64,000 nt of DNA, taken from Variovorax sp. EL159. GTDB taxonomy: Bacteria; Pseudomonadota; Gammaproteobacteria; Burkholderiales; Burkholderiaceae_C. The stretch is from positions 62,001 through 126,000 of the forward strand of contig NZ_FMUJ01000004.1 in NCBI RefSeq assembly GCF_900100965.1, written 5' to 3'. A model generated the notes under the pieces. It was not told the DNA's origin and did not search any database. It saw only the letters and a program-made list of their open reading frames with translations. Positions 40,750-49,484 of the stretch are shown here, in pieces (position 1 is the stretch's first letter; every line of letters begins with the position of its first letter). A program made the position numbers and the translations under genes.

Positions 40750-41559
40750 ATGAGCACAACGGACTTCGCCACCATCACCTGGCGCAACCGCCCCGTACAG
40801 ATCGAATGCCAGTGGCTCTCCCCCGAGCGCACCGGCGCGCCTTTGATCGTCTTCCTCCACGAAGGCCTCGGCTCCATCGCGATGTGGAAGGACTTCCCCG
40901 CGCAGGTCTGCAACGCCGCCAACGCGCGCGGCCTTGTCTTCTCGCGCCCCGGCTACGGCCGCTCCACCCCGCGCGCCGACGACGAGATCTGGGACGTCGA
41001 CTTCATGCACCGCCAGGCGCATGAAGTACTGCCCGCGCTCTTCGCCGCACTGAAGCTCGGCGACGAAAAGCCCTGGCTCTTCGGCCACAGCGACGGCGGC
41101 TCCATCGCGCTGCTGTATGCCTCGCGCTTCCCCGAAAAAGTCGAAGGCCTCGTGGTGCTCGCGCCGCACATCTTCGTGGAAGACAAGACCGTCGCGAACA
41201 TCGAGATCGCCCGCACCGCGTACCTGAACACCGACCTGCCGAAGAAGCTCGGCCGCTACCACGACAACGCCGACTCCGCCTTCTGGGGCTGGAACCGCAT
41301 CTGGCTGCATCCGCCCTTTCGCCAATGGAACATCGAGGCCGAACTCGACGCCATCCGCTGCCCGGTGCTGGCCGTGCAGGGCATCGACGACGAGTACGGC
41401 ACGCTGGCGCAGATCCGCGGCATCGCGGCGCGCGTGGGTGGTACTTGCGAGCTGCTCGAAATCCCTGAATGCGGGCATTCCCCACATCGCGATCAGCCGG
41501 AACGTGTCACCGTCGCAACCGCTTCTTTCATCACCAAAAACAGGAGACAAACACCATGA
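40750..41559 (+). CDS. alpha/beta hydrolase of the box cluster
   Basis: A 269-residue alpha/beta hydrolase. It has the oxyanion region VFLHEGLGSIAMW, nucleophile elbow FGHSDGGS, acid Asp in QGIDDEYG and catalytic His in PECGHSPHRDQPE. Its place between ligase and transporter genes suggests a box-pathway support role, for instance hydrolysis of an off-path CoA ester or lactone such as the spontaneous products of epoxybenzoyl-CoA; this is inference. It overlaps the binding-protein gene by 4 bp (ATGA). Confidence 0.82.
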   Translation: MSTTDFATITWRNRPVQIECQWLSPERTGAPLIVFLHEGLGSIAMWKDFPAQVCNAANARGLVFSRPGYGRSTPRADDEIWDVDFMHRQAHEVLPALFAALKLGDEKPWLFGHSDGGSIALLYASRFPEKVEGLVVLAPHIFVEDKTVANIEIARTAYLNTDLPKKLGRYHDNADSAFWGWNRIWLHPPFRQWNIEAELDAIRCPVLAVQGIDDEYGTLAQIRGIAARVGGTCELLEIPECGHSPHRDQPERVTVATASFITKNRRQTP

Positions 41560-42743
41560 CCACCCCCACCCCGGTTCGCACCGCGCGCCTTGCGCTGACC
41601 GCCCTCGCCTTCGCGGCCGCCTTGTGCGGCACGGCAGGCGCGCAAGGCACCGGCAAGCTCAAGGTCGGCCTGATGCTGCCCTACAGCGGCACCTACACCG
41701 CGCTGGGCGTGGCCATCGAGAACGGCTTCAAGCTCTATGTCGACGAGCAAGGCGGCAAGCTCGCCGGCCGTGAGATCGAATACTTCAAGGTCGACGACGA
41801 GTCCGACCCGGCCAAGGCCACCGACAACGTCAACAAGCTCATCAAGCGCGACAACGTCGACGTGATCGTCGGCACCGTGCACTCGGGCGTGGCGATGGCC
41901 ATGGCCAAGGCCGCCAAGGAAAGCGGCACCGTGCTGATCGTGCCGAACGCCGGCGCCGACGCCGTCACGGGCCCGATGTGCGCGCCCAACATCTTCCGCA
42001 GCTCGTTCAGCAACTGGCAGCCGGCCTACGCCATGGGCGAAGTCGCGGCCAAGCAGCAGGGCAAGAAGAAGGTCATGACGATCACCTGGAAGTACGCGGC
42101 CGGCGAAGAGTCGGTCAACGGCTTCAAGGAAGGCTTCGAGAAGGCCGGCGGCAAGGTCGACAAGCAGCTCACGCTGCCCTTCCCCAACGTGGAGTTCCAG
42201 GCGCTGCTGACCGAGATCGCGGCGGCCAAGCCCGATGCGGTGTATGCCTTCTTCGCGGGCGGCGGCGCGGTGAAGTTCGTCAAGGACTACCAGGCCGCAG
42301 GCCTGAACAAGACCATCCCGCTGTACGGCCCCGGCTTCCTGACCGACGGCACGCTCGACGCGCAAGGCGAATCGGCACAAGGCATGCTGACCACGCTGCA
42401 CTACGCCGACGGCCTGAACACCGCGCGCGACAACGCCTTCCGCGTGGCCTATGCCAAGTCGTTCAAGCTGCAACCCGACGTGTACGCGGTGCAGGGCTAC
42501 GACGCGGCGCAGATGCTGGGCGTGGGCCTGAACGCCACCAAGGGCGACATCTCGAAGAAGGCCGAGTTCACCAGCGCCATCGAGAAGGCGAAGATCGACA
42601 GCCCGCGCGGCGCGTTCACGGTGAGCAAGTCGCACAACCCGGTGCAGGACATCTACCTGCGCAAGGTCGAAGGCAAAGAGAACAAGCTGGTGAGCACCGC
42701 GATCAAGGGTCTGGCCGACCCGGCTCGCGGCTGCCGGATGTAA
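41556..42743 (+). CDS. branched-chain-type ABC transporter substrate-binding protein (probable benzoate uptake)
   Basis: A 395-residue LivK-type periplasmic binding protein: signal peptide cleaved near AGAQG, then LKVGLMLPYSGTYTALGVAI and the second-lobe motif KKVMTITWKYAAGEESVNGF. Many aromatic catabolic clusters carry such Liv-type importers. Because it is cotranscribed with benzoate-CoA ligase, benzoate or a related aromatic acid is the likely ligand. It is followed by a family B repeat and then the permeases. Confidence 0.9.
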   Translation: MTTPTPVRTARLALTALAFAAALCGTAGAQGTGKLKVGLMLPYSGTYTALGVAIENGFKLYVDEQGGKLAGREIEYFKVDDESDPAKATDNVNKLIKRDNVDVIVGTVHSGVAMAMAKAAKESGTVLIVPNAGADAVTGPMCAPNIFRSSFSNWQPAYAMGEVAAKQQGKKKVMTITWKYAAGEESVNGFKEGFEKAGGKVDKQLTLPFPNVEFQALLTEIAAAKPDAVYAFFAGGGAVKFVKDYQAAGLNKTIPLYGPGFLTDGTLDAQGESAQGMLTTLHYADGLNTARDNAFRVAYAKSFKLQPDVYAVQGYDAAQMLGVGLNATKGDISKKAEFTSAIEKAKIDSPRGAFTVSKSHNPVQDIYLRKVEGKENKLVSTAIKGLADPARGCRM

Positions 42744-42747
42744 ACGA

Positions 42748-42842
42748 GGCTCTCCCCCAGGCTTCGCGCACTTCGTTTCGCTGCGCCAACCCCTTTGCAG
42801 GGGCGACACCTGCGGCCCGGCACAGCCGGTTCCGCGGTGTCT
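42748..42842 (+). repeat. intergenic repeat family B, copy 2
   Basis: A 95-bp copy starting 5 bp after the binding-protein stop codon, aligned without large gaps to 15079-15172. The 37-nt hairpin (42805-42841) reads GACACC/GGTGTC, GCGG/CCGC and CCGGC/GCCGG. Compared with copy 1, two base pairs are exchanged on both sides of the stem. The position between the abundant binding protein and the permeases fits an expression-balancing structure. Confidence 0.78.
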
Positions 42843-42892
42843 CCCGCAGTGCATCTCCTTCTTGACGATCCCGCCCTGAGAGAACCTCCAAC

Positions 42893-43765
42893 GTGGATTT
42901 CGGAACCTTCCTCGTCCAGTGCCTGAACTCGGTTCAGTACGGGCTTTTGTTATTTCTCGTGGCCTCGGGGCTGACGCTGATCTTCGGGATCATGGGCGTC
43001 ATCAACCTTGCCCACGGCAGCTTCTACATGATCGGCGCGTACATGGCGTTCGCGCTCGCGCCGCTGTTCGGCGACCAGTTTTTGCTGATGCTGGTGGCCG
43101 GCGTGGTGCTGGCGGCCATCTTCGGCTACCTGCTCGAATGGGCCTTCTTCAGCTACCTCTACCAGCGCGACCACCTGCAGCAGGTGCTGATGACCTACGG
43201 GCTCATCCTGGTGTTCGAGGAGCTGCGCTCCATCCTCGTAGGCAACGACGTGCACGGCGTGAAGGTGCCGGCATGGCTCGACGGCAGCTTCGCGCTGGGC
43301 AGCGTCATGAGCTACCCGTGGTATCGCCTCTTCGCGTCGGCCGCCTGCATCGTGCTGGCGGTGGGCCTGTACTTCGTGGTCAACCGCACGCGCCTGGGCA
43401 TGATGATCCGCGCCGGCGCCAGCAACCGCGACATGGTGCGTGGCCTGGGCATCGACGTGAAGCGCCTGTACCGCATCGTGTTCGCGGCCGGCGTGGCGCT
43501 CGCGGCGCTGGCCGGCATGATCGCGGCGCCGATGTCTTCGGTGTATCCGAACATGGGCGCGAGCGTGCTCATCATCTGCTTCGTGCTGGTGGTGATCGGC
43601 GGCATCGGCTCTATTACCGGCGCGCTGCTGGCCTCGCTGCTGGTGGGCTTCGTCGACACCTTCGGCAAGGTGTTCTTCGCGGACCTGAGCGGCATCGGCA
43701 TCTACCTGCTGATGGCCATCGTGCTCATCTGGAAGCCCGAAGGGCTGATGGGGAGGCGGCCATGA
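42893..43765 (+). CDS. branched-chain-type ABC transporter permease (LivH-like)
   Basis: A 290-residue permease with eight or so membrane segments, the LivH motif IMGVINLAHGSFYMIGAY and the C-terminal GGIGSITGALLASLLVG loop. The start is a GTG (42893). It overlaps the LivM-like gene by 4 bp (ATGA). Part of the importer cotranscribed with benzoate-CoA ligase. Confidence 0.92.
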   Translation: MDFGTFLVQCLNSVQYGLLLFLVASGLTLIFGIMGVINLAHGSFYMIGAYMAFALAPLFGDQFLLMLVAGVVLAAIFGYLLEWAFFSYLYQRDHLQQVLMTYGLILVFEELRSILVGNDVHGVKVPAWLDGSFALGSVMSYPWYRLFASAACIVLAVGLYFVVNRTRLGMMIRAGASNRDMVRGLGIDVKRLYRIVFAAGVALAALAGMIAAPMSSVYPNMGASVLIICFVLVVIGGIGSITGALLASLLVGFVDTFGKVFFADLSGIGIYLLMAIVLIWKPEGLMGRRP

Positions 43766-44712
43766 GAAAGAGCGCGCTTCTCGTGCCGCTGCTGTGCGCC
43801 GTGCTCATCGGTGTGGCGGGCCCGTTGATGGGCAACTACATGTCCGACTTCGTCGTGAAGATCATGATTTTGTCGATCTTCGCGCTGAGCCTCGAACTGC
43901 TGGTCGGCATGACCGGCCTCGTGAGCCTGGGCCATGCGGCCTTCTACGGCATCGGCGCGTACGTCACCGTGCTGGCCTCGGGCAGCGAAGGCGGCAACTT
44001 CGCGCTGCTGCTGCCGCTGGCCATGGGCGCGGCGGCGCTGTATGCGCTGTTCGTCGGCGCATTGAGCCTGCGCACGCGCGGCGTGTACTTCATCATGGTG
44101 ACGCTGGCCTTTGCGCAGATGGCCTTCTTCGTGTTCCACGACACCAAGGTCGGTGGCGGCAGCGACGGCATCTACATGTACGTGCGGCCCGCCATCGGCG
44201 CGCTCGACCTGGAGAACCGCTCGGTGCTGTTCTACGTGGTGCTGGCTTCGCTGGTGTTCACCTACGGGCTGCTGGCACTGATCCGTCGCTCGCGCTTCGG
44301 TGCGGCGCTCGCGGGCATCCGCGTGAACGAGCAGCGCATGCGCGCGGCGGGCTTCGCGGTGTACGGCTACAAGCTCGCGGCCTTCGTGCTGGCGGGTGCG
44401 CTGGCCGGGCTCGCGGGCTTTCTGCTGGCCTCGCGCGACGGCGTGGTCAACCCCGAGCTGATGGCCTGGCACAACTCGGGCGAGGTGCTGCTGATGGTGA
44501 TCCTGGGTGGCCTTGGCCATCTGCGCGGCGCGGTGATCGGTGCGATCGCATTCACGCTGCTGAAGGAAATCTTCTCGACGCATGCGGTGATGGGCCCGCT
44601 GGCCGACCACTGGCAACTGACGCTGGGCATCGCGATCATCGTGTTCGTGGCCTTGCTGCCGAAGGGGCTGATCGGGCTGGTGCAGCGGCTGTCGCCGAAG
44701 GGGGCTGCATGA
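43762..44712 (+). CDS. branched-chain-type ABC transporter permease (LivM-like)
   Basis: A 316-residue permease with the LivM segments GMTGLVSLGHAAFYGIGAYV and the conserved loop NEQRMRAAGFAVYGYKLAAF. It pairs with the LivH-like protein to form the membrane channel. It overlaps the LivH-like gene by 4 bp and is separated from the ATPase genes by a family A repeat. Confidence 0.92.
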   Translation: MRKSALLVPLLCAVLIGVAGPLMGNYMSDFVVKIMILSIFALSLELLVGMTGLVSLGHAAFYGIGAYVTVLASGSEGGNFALLLPLAMGAAALYALFVGALSLRTRGVYFIMVTLAFAQMAFFVFHDTKVGGGSDGIYMYVRPAIGALDLENRSVLFYVVLASLVFTYGLLALIRRSRFGAALAGIRVNEQRMRAAGFAVYGYKLAAFVLAGALAGLAGFLLASRDGVVNPELMAWHNSGEVLLMVILGGLGHLRGAVIGAIAFTLLKEIFSTHAVMGPLADHWQLTLGIAIIVFVALLPKGLIGLVQRLSPKGAA

Positions 44713-44736
44713 CCTGCTCCCTCTGCCTGTCTTTCT

Positions 44737-44836
44737 CCCTCCCCCTCTGGGGGAGGGCCGGGGTGGGGGCAAGCGGCGCCACCATCGAGCGCTCTGCCCG
44801 CCCCCATCCCCACCTTCCCCCAAAGGGAGAAGGAGC
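44737..44836 (+). repeat. intergenic repeat family A, copy 3, supplying a ribosome-binding site
   Basis: A 100-bp copy from CCCTCCCCCTCTGGGGGAGG to AAGGGAGAAGGAGC. Its terminal AGGAG (44831-44835) is exactly 7 bp before the ATG of the downstream ATPase gene and is the only Shine-Dalgarno sequence there. The element thus forms the translation start region of that gene. Confidence 0.88.
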
Positions 44837-44842
44837 AAAACC

Positions 44843-45598
44843 ATGAGCACCTCCGCACTGCTTTCCGTTGAAAACCTCACCCGCCGCTTCGGCGGCCTCA
44901 CCGCCGTCAACGCCGTCACGCTCGACCTGCACGTCGGCGAAGTCCACGCGGTGATCGGCACCAACGGCGCCGGCAAGTCCACGCTCATCAACATGCTCTC
45001 GGGCGAGATCGAAGCCTCCGAAGGCCGCATCGCGCTCGATGGCGTCGACATCACCGGCCGCGCGCAATCGCGCCGTGCCCGCGACGGCGTGGGCCGCAGC
45101 TACCAGCGCACCACCATCTTTCCGGAGTTCAGCGTGCACGAGAACTGTCGCCTCGCCGCGCAGGCCGCCACCGCAAAGCCATGGGCGATCTGGCAGTCGT
45201 CGCAACGCTGCGCCACCAGCAATGCATCGGCCGATGCGGCACTCGAAGCCGCAGGCCTGTCGAACGAGGCGCTGCGCATCGCCGGCACGCTCAGCCACGG
45301 CGCGCAACGCCAGCTCGAAGTGGCGATGTGCCTGGCCACCCACCCGCGCGTGCTGCTGCTCGACGAGCCGCTCGCCGGCATGGGCGCCGAAGAAACCGAC
45401 CGCATGCTCACGCTGCTCGTGCGGCTGAAGGCCACGCACGCCATCCTGCTGGTGGAGCACGACATGGACGCGGTGTTCCGCATTGCCGACCGCATCACCG
45501 TGATGGTGAACGGCACCGTCATCGCCACCGGCGACCCGGCCTCGATCCGCGAGAACCCCGAAGTGCGCACCGCCTACCTGGGCGAGGAAAAACACTGA
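44843..45598 (+). CDS. branched-chain-type ABC transporter ATPase (LivG-like)
   Basis: A 251-residue ATPase with Walker A GTNGAGKST, signature LSHGAQRQLEVAMC and Walker B VLLLDEPLAGMG, plus the LivG-specific segment GVGRSYQRTTIFPEFSVHEN. Its ribosome site comes from the adjoining family A repeat. One base separates its stop codon from the LivF-like start. Confidence 0.92.
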   Translation: MSTSALLSVENLTRRFGGLTAVNAVTLDLHVGEVHAVIGTNGAGKSTLINMLSGEIEASEGRIALDGVDITGRAQSRRARDGVGRSYQRTTIFPEFSVHENCRLAAQAATAKPWAIWQSSQRCATSNASADAALEAAGLSNEALRIAGTLSHGAQRQLEVAMCLATHPRVLLLDEPLAGMGAEETDRMLTLLVRLKATHAILLVEHDMDAVFRIADRITVMVNGTVIATGDPASIRENPEVRTAYLGEEKH

Positions 45599-45599
45599 C

Positions 45600-46301
45600 A
45601 TGCTGCTCGTTCGCGACCTCAACACCTACTACGGCAACAGCCACATCCTGCGCGGCGTGCACGCCGGCATTCCGGCGGCCACCTCGGTCGGCCTGCTCGG
45701 ACGCAACGGCATGGGCAAGACCACGCTGATCCGCACGGTGATGGGCTATGTGCGCCCCGCTTCGGGCGAAGTGCAGGTCGACGGCCGCACCGTCACCGGC
45801 CTGCCGCCCGAGAAGATGGCGCGTCTGGGCATCGGCTACGTGCCCGAAGGGCGCGGCATCTTCCCGAACCTGTCGGTGCGCGAGAACCTCGTGATGAGCG
45901 AGCGCGCAGGCATCGACGGCAGGCGCGAGTGGACCTTCGACCGCGTGATGGCGACCTTTCCGCGGCTGGCCGAGCGGCTCTCGCATGGTGGGCAACAACT
46001 GTCGGGCGGCGAGCAGCAAATGCTGTCCATCGGCCGTGCGCTGATGACCAACCCGCGTCTGCTGATCCTCGATGAAGCCACCGAAGGCTTGGCGCCGCTG
46101 ATCGTGGCCGAGATATGGCGCGTGATCAGCGAGATCCGCAGCACCGGCATCGCGACGCTGATCGTGGACCGCGACTACCGCAAGGTGCTGGCGCATACCG
46201 ACCTGGCGGTGGTGATGGAGAAAGGGCAGATCGTGCGGCATGGGGCGTCGGCGGAGTTGTTGGCGGAGCCGGAGGTGCTGGAAGAGCTGTTGGGGGTTTA
46301 A
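45600..46301 (+). CDS. branched-chain-type ABC transporter ATPase (LivF-like)
   Basis: A 233-residue ATPase with Walker A GRNGMGKTT, the LivF motif IGYVPEGRGIFPNLSVREN, signature LSGGEQQMLSIGRAL and Walker B LLILDEATEGLAP. The usual VEQ before the H-loop reads VDRDYRKV, with Asp-Tyr in place of Gln-Asn; this could be a natural variant. It is the last gene of the benzoate operon. Confidence 0.92.
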   Translation: MLLVRDLNTYYGNSHILRGVHAGIPAATSVGLLGRNGMGKTTLIRTVMGYVRPASGEVQVDGRTVTGLPPEKMARLGIGYVPEGRGIFPNLSVRENLVMSERAGIDGRREWTFDRVMATFPRLAERLSHGGQQLSGGEQQMLSIGRALMTNPRLLILDEATEGLAPLIVAEIWRVISEIRSTGIATLIVDRDYRKVLAHTDLAVVMEKGQIVRHGASAELLAEPEVLEELLGV

Positions 46302-46408
46302 GGTTTCGCGTTGTATTTGTCACGTTGACTGAGCGCGCCATGCGGGCGACTCTGGTCACGCGGGATCGGGCTGCGTAGAGTCGCTCAACCCAATAAGGAG
46401 GGAAGTGA

Positions 46409-47200
46409 ATGCTCAAGATCATCAAACAGGTCAGCCTCATTCGAGCGACCAACCCGGCTCATGGAAACATCCAGACCTTCCTGGAGCAATTGGTGGTGGA
46501 AGTGGTGGCAAGCAACTACCGCTACTTTCTCAACGAACACCTGATCAATTCGGTTTCCGATGACAGACAGCCTGAAGCCCGTTGCTGGCCTCCGTTGCTC
46601 GCGAACGAGCGCCAGGTTTCCGGGCTCTTCGCCAACGCGCTGTCTTCCGTCTGTCCGGTGTCGCGCCCGGAGTTCGCGATTCTTCGCCCCGGCGTAGCGG
46701 GCAAGCGTGGAAAGGTCGGCGCGGACCGCAACGGACGCGTCGACTTCTTTGCGACCTACGGCAAGCGGAGCCTCGCGTTGGAGTTGAAGCAGATCTCGAT
46801 TTCCCCCTTGGGCGACGCCGCCGTCAGGCGCGGACTCACTGCACGCTGGAAGAGTGTGGAACGGCAATCGGCGGAGGTGCTGACGCATCTATGTGCCTAC
46901 CGGGACTACTATCCGCATCCGACGTCGGTCGGGCTTATGGTGATCCGTGTAAGCAGAAAAGTTTCTTCGAAAAGAAAGCCCGAGACCGCGCGCTCCGAAG
47001 CCGCCGAGCAAATGCCCTCTGTCCTGCAGCGTGTCCGGCAAAGCATCAAGCCGGACTTTCTTGCGCACTACGTGCCGCCCCTCGAAATGCAGACCTGCTT
47101 GGAGGGAGGCGAGAACGAAAACGAGTACCGGGTCTTTCCCGGCATCATCTTTGCCGCTGTAGTTCACGGCCAGCAACCTGCCAAGAAGAAAAAGCGCTAA
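46409..47200 (+). CDS. orphan protein with a PD-(D/E)XK nuclease-like core
   Basis: A 263-residue protein I cannot place in a family. Near residues 108-132 it reads GRVDFFATYGKRSLALELKQ, an Asp followed after 12 residues by ExK, the active-site pattern of PD-(D/E)XK nucleases and restriction-like folds. The C-terminus is Lys-rich. Several stretches are near 57% G+C, below the surroundings, which hints at acquisition. It has an AAGGAGG site and is preceded by an 8-bp inverted repeat (46346-46353 with 46377-46384). No partner methylase or helicase is adjacent. Confidence 0.6.
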   Translation: MLKIIKQVSLIRATNPAHGNIQTFLEQLVVEVVASNYRYFLNEHLINSVSDDRQPEARCWPPLLANERQVSGLFANALSSVCPVSRPEFAILRPGVAGKRGKVGADRNGRVDFFATYGKRSLALELKQISISPLGDAAVRRGLTARWKSVERQSAEVLTHLCAYRDYYPHPTSVGLMVIRVSRKVSSKRKPETARSEAAEQMPSVLQRVRQSIKPDFLAHYVPPLEMQTCLEGGENENEYRVFPGIIFAAVVHGQQPAKKKKR

Positions 47201-47266
47201 TGCGCCAAGATCATTTGGCATCGGCCCGGCCGTGATGGACAGGGCGCGCGCACCAACCCGAGCAGG

Positions 47267-48160
47267 TCACCGCACTTGCACGATCCCGGCAATGACGGCG
47301 CGCGCCGCCAGCGCCTGCTTCACCGGCAGCAACGGCCAGACGTGGACCATGCCCGTGGCCTCGTGCATCTCGACATGCACGCTCTGCGCCGCGGCACGGT
47401 CGCGCAGTGCCCGACAGTCCGCCAGCAACAGGTCGCGCGTACCGATGAAGACCGTGAGCCGGCCCAGCCCCTGCAGCGCACCATGCAACGGACTCAGGTG
47501 CGGCAGGGCCGGATCCTCGTCGCCGGCCCACCAGCGCCCCGCTTGCGCCAACCCTGGGCGGGCCAGCCATGGGTCGTCGGCTTCGAGCGGGGGAATGGCC
47601 GGGTTCGACACGGTGAGATCGAGCCATGGCGAGATGAGCACGATGTCGCGCGGCTGCGGCAGGCCCAGCTCGGCAAAGCTCTGCGCCAGTGCGAGCGCGA
47701 GGCCACCGCCCGCCGAATCGCCCATCAGCACCAGTTGCCGAGCGTCGTGCGCGGCGGCCAGCGCGCGGTAGACCTCGTTCACCATCGCATAGGCCCGCAG
47801 GTAGGTGTGCTCGGGCGCGAGCGGAAAGATCGGCACGTGCGCCGTGCAGCCGGTGGTCTCGACCAGCTCCGCCATCAGGCGCCAGTGAAAGGGCGATATT
47901 TCGGCCACGTGCGCGCCGCCGTGCAGGTACAGGAGTTGCACCGCTCCCGCACCGGACAGCGGCGCCAGGGTGTAGCAATCATGGCCATCCACCTGCCGCT
48001 TGCCGATCGCACAGCGCTTGCGCACCGAGGCGGGCGGTTCGGCGCTCGCGGCCTTGCGGTCGTGGGCCACGGCCGCGCGCAGGCCTTCGACGCTTTCGAA
48101 ACGCCGACGACGGCCCAGGAGCTTCAGCAATGCGAGGAACAAGGGCCAGGGCAATGTCAT
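47267..48160 (-). CDS. alpha/beta hydrolase of the hormone-sensitive-lipase (HSL) family
   Basis: A 297-residue esterase with the HSL oxyanion motif LYLHGGAHV, nucleophile GDSAGGG, Asp in GTRDLLLADC and His in GMVHVWPLLP. Such enzymes hydrolyse short acyl esters in the cytoplasm. The ATG at 48160 gives the normal start. It runs leftward behind the Crp-type gene (31-bp gap), with which it may be cotranscribed. Confidence 0.85.
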   Translation of the reverse strand: MTLPWPLFLALLKLLGRRRRFESVEGLRAAVAHDRKAASAEPPASVRKRCAIGKRQVDGHDCYTLAPLSGAGAVQLLYLHGGAHVAEISPFHWRLMAELVETTGCTAHVPIFPLAPEHTYLRAYAMVNEVYRALAAAHDARQLVLMGDSAGGGLALALAQSFAELGLPQPRDIVLISPWLDLTVSNPAIPPLEADDPWLARPGLAQAGRWWAGDEDPALPHLSPLHGALQGLGRLTVFIGTRDLLLADCRALRDRAAAQSVHVEMHEATGMVHVWPLLPVKQALAARAVIAGIVQVR

Positions 48161-48191
48161 GAAGGTGCCGCCGTGTCGTTGGGTTGTTTCG

Positions 48192-48899
48192 TCACTCGAT
48201 GAACCGCCGCAGCCCTTCAAGATCGATCACGGTGATGCCCCCGTATTCGATGCGCAGAAAGCCCGCTTCCTTCAACCGGTTCAGCGCCGCATTGCACCGC
48301 TGCCGCGACACGCCCGAGAGGTTCGCGATCTCTTCCTGCGAGGTCTGCAGGTGCGGCTCGCTGCCGGGATGCAGCCACGGATGGAACAGGCCTGCCAGCG
48401 CGCGCGCCACCTGGCTGTCGGCATCGAGCAGCCGGTGCGCCGCGTAGCTGCCCATGAACCAGTGCAGCCGCTCGTTGATCTGCTGCAGCAGGAAGTGGTC
48501 GAACCCGCGCTGCGTGCGGTGCAGCCACTCGAAGGTTTCCAGCGGCAGCTGGGCAACGCGGCTCGGCCGCAGCGCGATGATGTCGGCCGAGCGCGGCAGC
48601 GCGCGCAGCAGCGTGCCTTCGCCAAACCAGCTGCCCACCGACAGGCCGCCCAGCGTCACCGAGCGCCCGTCGCTGGAGGTGATCGACCACTTGAGCAAGC
48701 CCTCCAGCGTGCCGTACCAGTGCGCGGGCGTGTCGCCGCGCCGGCACAGCGCGGCGCCGGCGGCTACCTCGACCTCGCGCATCTCGTCGAGCACGCGCTC
48801 GCCCGCGCTCACGTCGAGCAACGGGAACCAGGCCGATCCCCGCAGCAGTTGCGGGATCGTGAGGGGGGCCGCCTGAACGACGGGCTTGGCCGCTGGCAT
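48192..48899 (-). CDS. Crp/Fnr family transcriptional regulator
   Basis: A 235-residue regulator with an N-terminal cyclic-nucleotide-binding-like beta barrel (residues about 30-140) and a C-terminal helix-turn-helix (TSQEEIANLSGVSRQRCNAA). It has no N-terminal cysteine set for an Fnr iron-sulfur cluster. The barrel lacks a clear RxS/T cAMP phosphate motif, so the ligand is unknown. A cyclase gene in the same window makes a cyclic-nucleotide signal possible but this is speculation. Confidence 0.85.
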   Translation of the reverse strand: MPAAKPVVQAAPLTIPQLLRGSAWFPLLDVSAGERVLDEMREVEVAAGAALCRRGDTPAHWYGTLEGLLKWSITSSDGRSVTLGGLSVGSWFGEGTLLRALPRSADIIALRPSRVAQLPLETFEWLHRTQRGFDHFLLQQINERLHWFMGSYAAHRLLDADSQVARALAGLFHPWLHPGSEPHLQTSQEEIANLSGVSRQRCNAALNRLKEAGFLRIEYGGITVIDLEGLRRFIE

Positions 48900-48946
48900 C
48901 TTCTTGCTTGCGTGTGTGCTTGCTTGTTTATCTATTTGCTCGTCGA

Positions 48947-49330
48947 CTACTGCACGCCCTTGAGCTGCTGCAGCGCCGACTGGGCCGCGCGCAGTTTTTC
49001 TTCGCGGTCGGCGATCTTGTCGGCGCGCCCCTTGCGCTGGGCTTCGCGCAGGTCGCGCTCGCGTTCCACCACCTTGCGCTCCTGGTTGCGGATGCGCCGT
49101 TGGTGTTCCGCCGCCAGCTTTGCGTCGCTGCAATTGCGGCGCACCTCGGCCAGCGCGGTTTCGAGGCCGCGCACGCGGTATTCCTGGCCCTGCGCCTTGG
49201 CCGCCTCGATGTCGCGGCCGATGGCCTCGCGCTTGGCTTCGCAGGTGGTGGCGGCGCTCGCCGGTTGCGCGAGCGTCCAGGTCGAGGTCAGCGCGGCCGC
49301 GACGGCCAACAAAAGGGGCATTGGTTTCAT
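48947..49330 (-). CDS. DUF1090 family periplasmic protein
   Basis: A 127-residue exported protein: signal peptide cleaved near AQPASA, then a highly charged helical body with a long coiled-coil stretch (RRIRNQERKVVERERDLREA) as in DUF1090 proteins (YqjC-type). Function is unknown. The ATG at 49330 is the one that opens the signal peptide. It ends 47 bp before the Crp-type gene on the same strand. Confidence 0.82.
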   Translation of the reverse strand: MKPMPLLLAVAAALTSTWTLAQPASAATTCEAKREAIGRDIEAAKAQGQEYRVRGLETALAEVRRNCSDAKLAAEHQRRIRNQERKVVERERDLREAQRKGRADKIADREEKLRAAQSALQQLKGVQ

Positions 49331-49484
49331 CGGTTTTCCTTCGGATGCGCGACGGCGCACCGCCGACTTTAGCGGCTGGCGCAGCGTAAACCCTGCCCCC
49401 AAATGTCGTCGCGATGACTGAGTGCGAACGCCCTTCAAAAAAATAATGGCACGCCCCTACGAAAGACACCAGGAGTCCCCGAGC

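Noticed and set aside
42026-42283. Antisense frames within the transporter binding protein
   Set aside because: They follow from high third-position GC of the sense gene and have no independent start signals.
40610-44840. Family A and B repeats as a CRISPR array or insertion sequence
   Set aside because: The copies are kilobases apart, lack regular spacers, and contain no transposase gene or target duplications.
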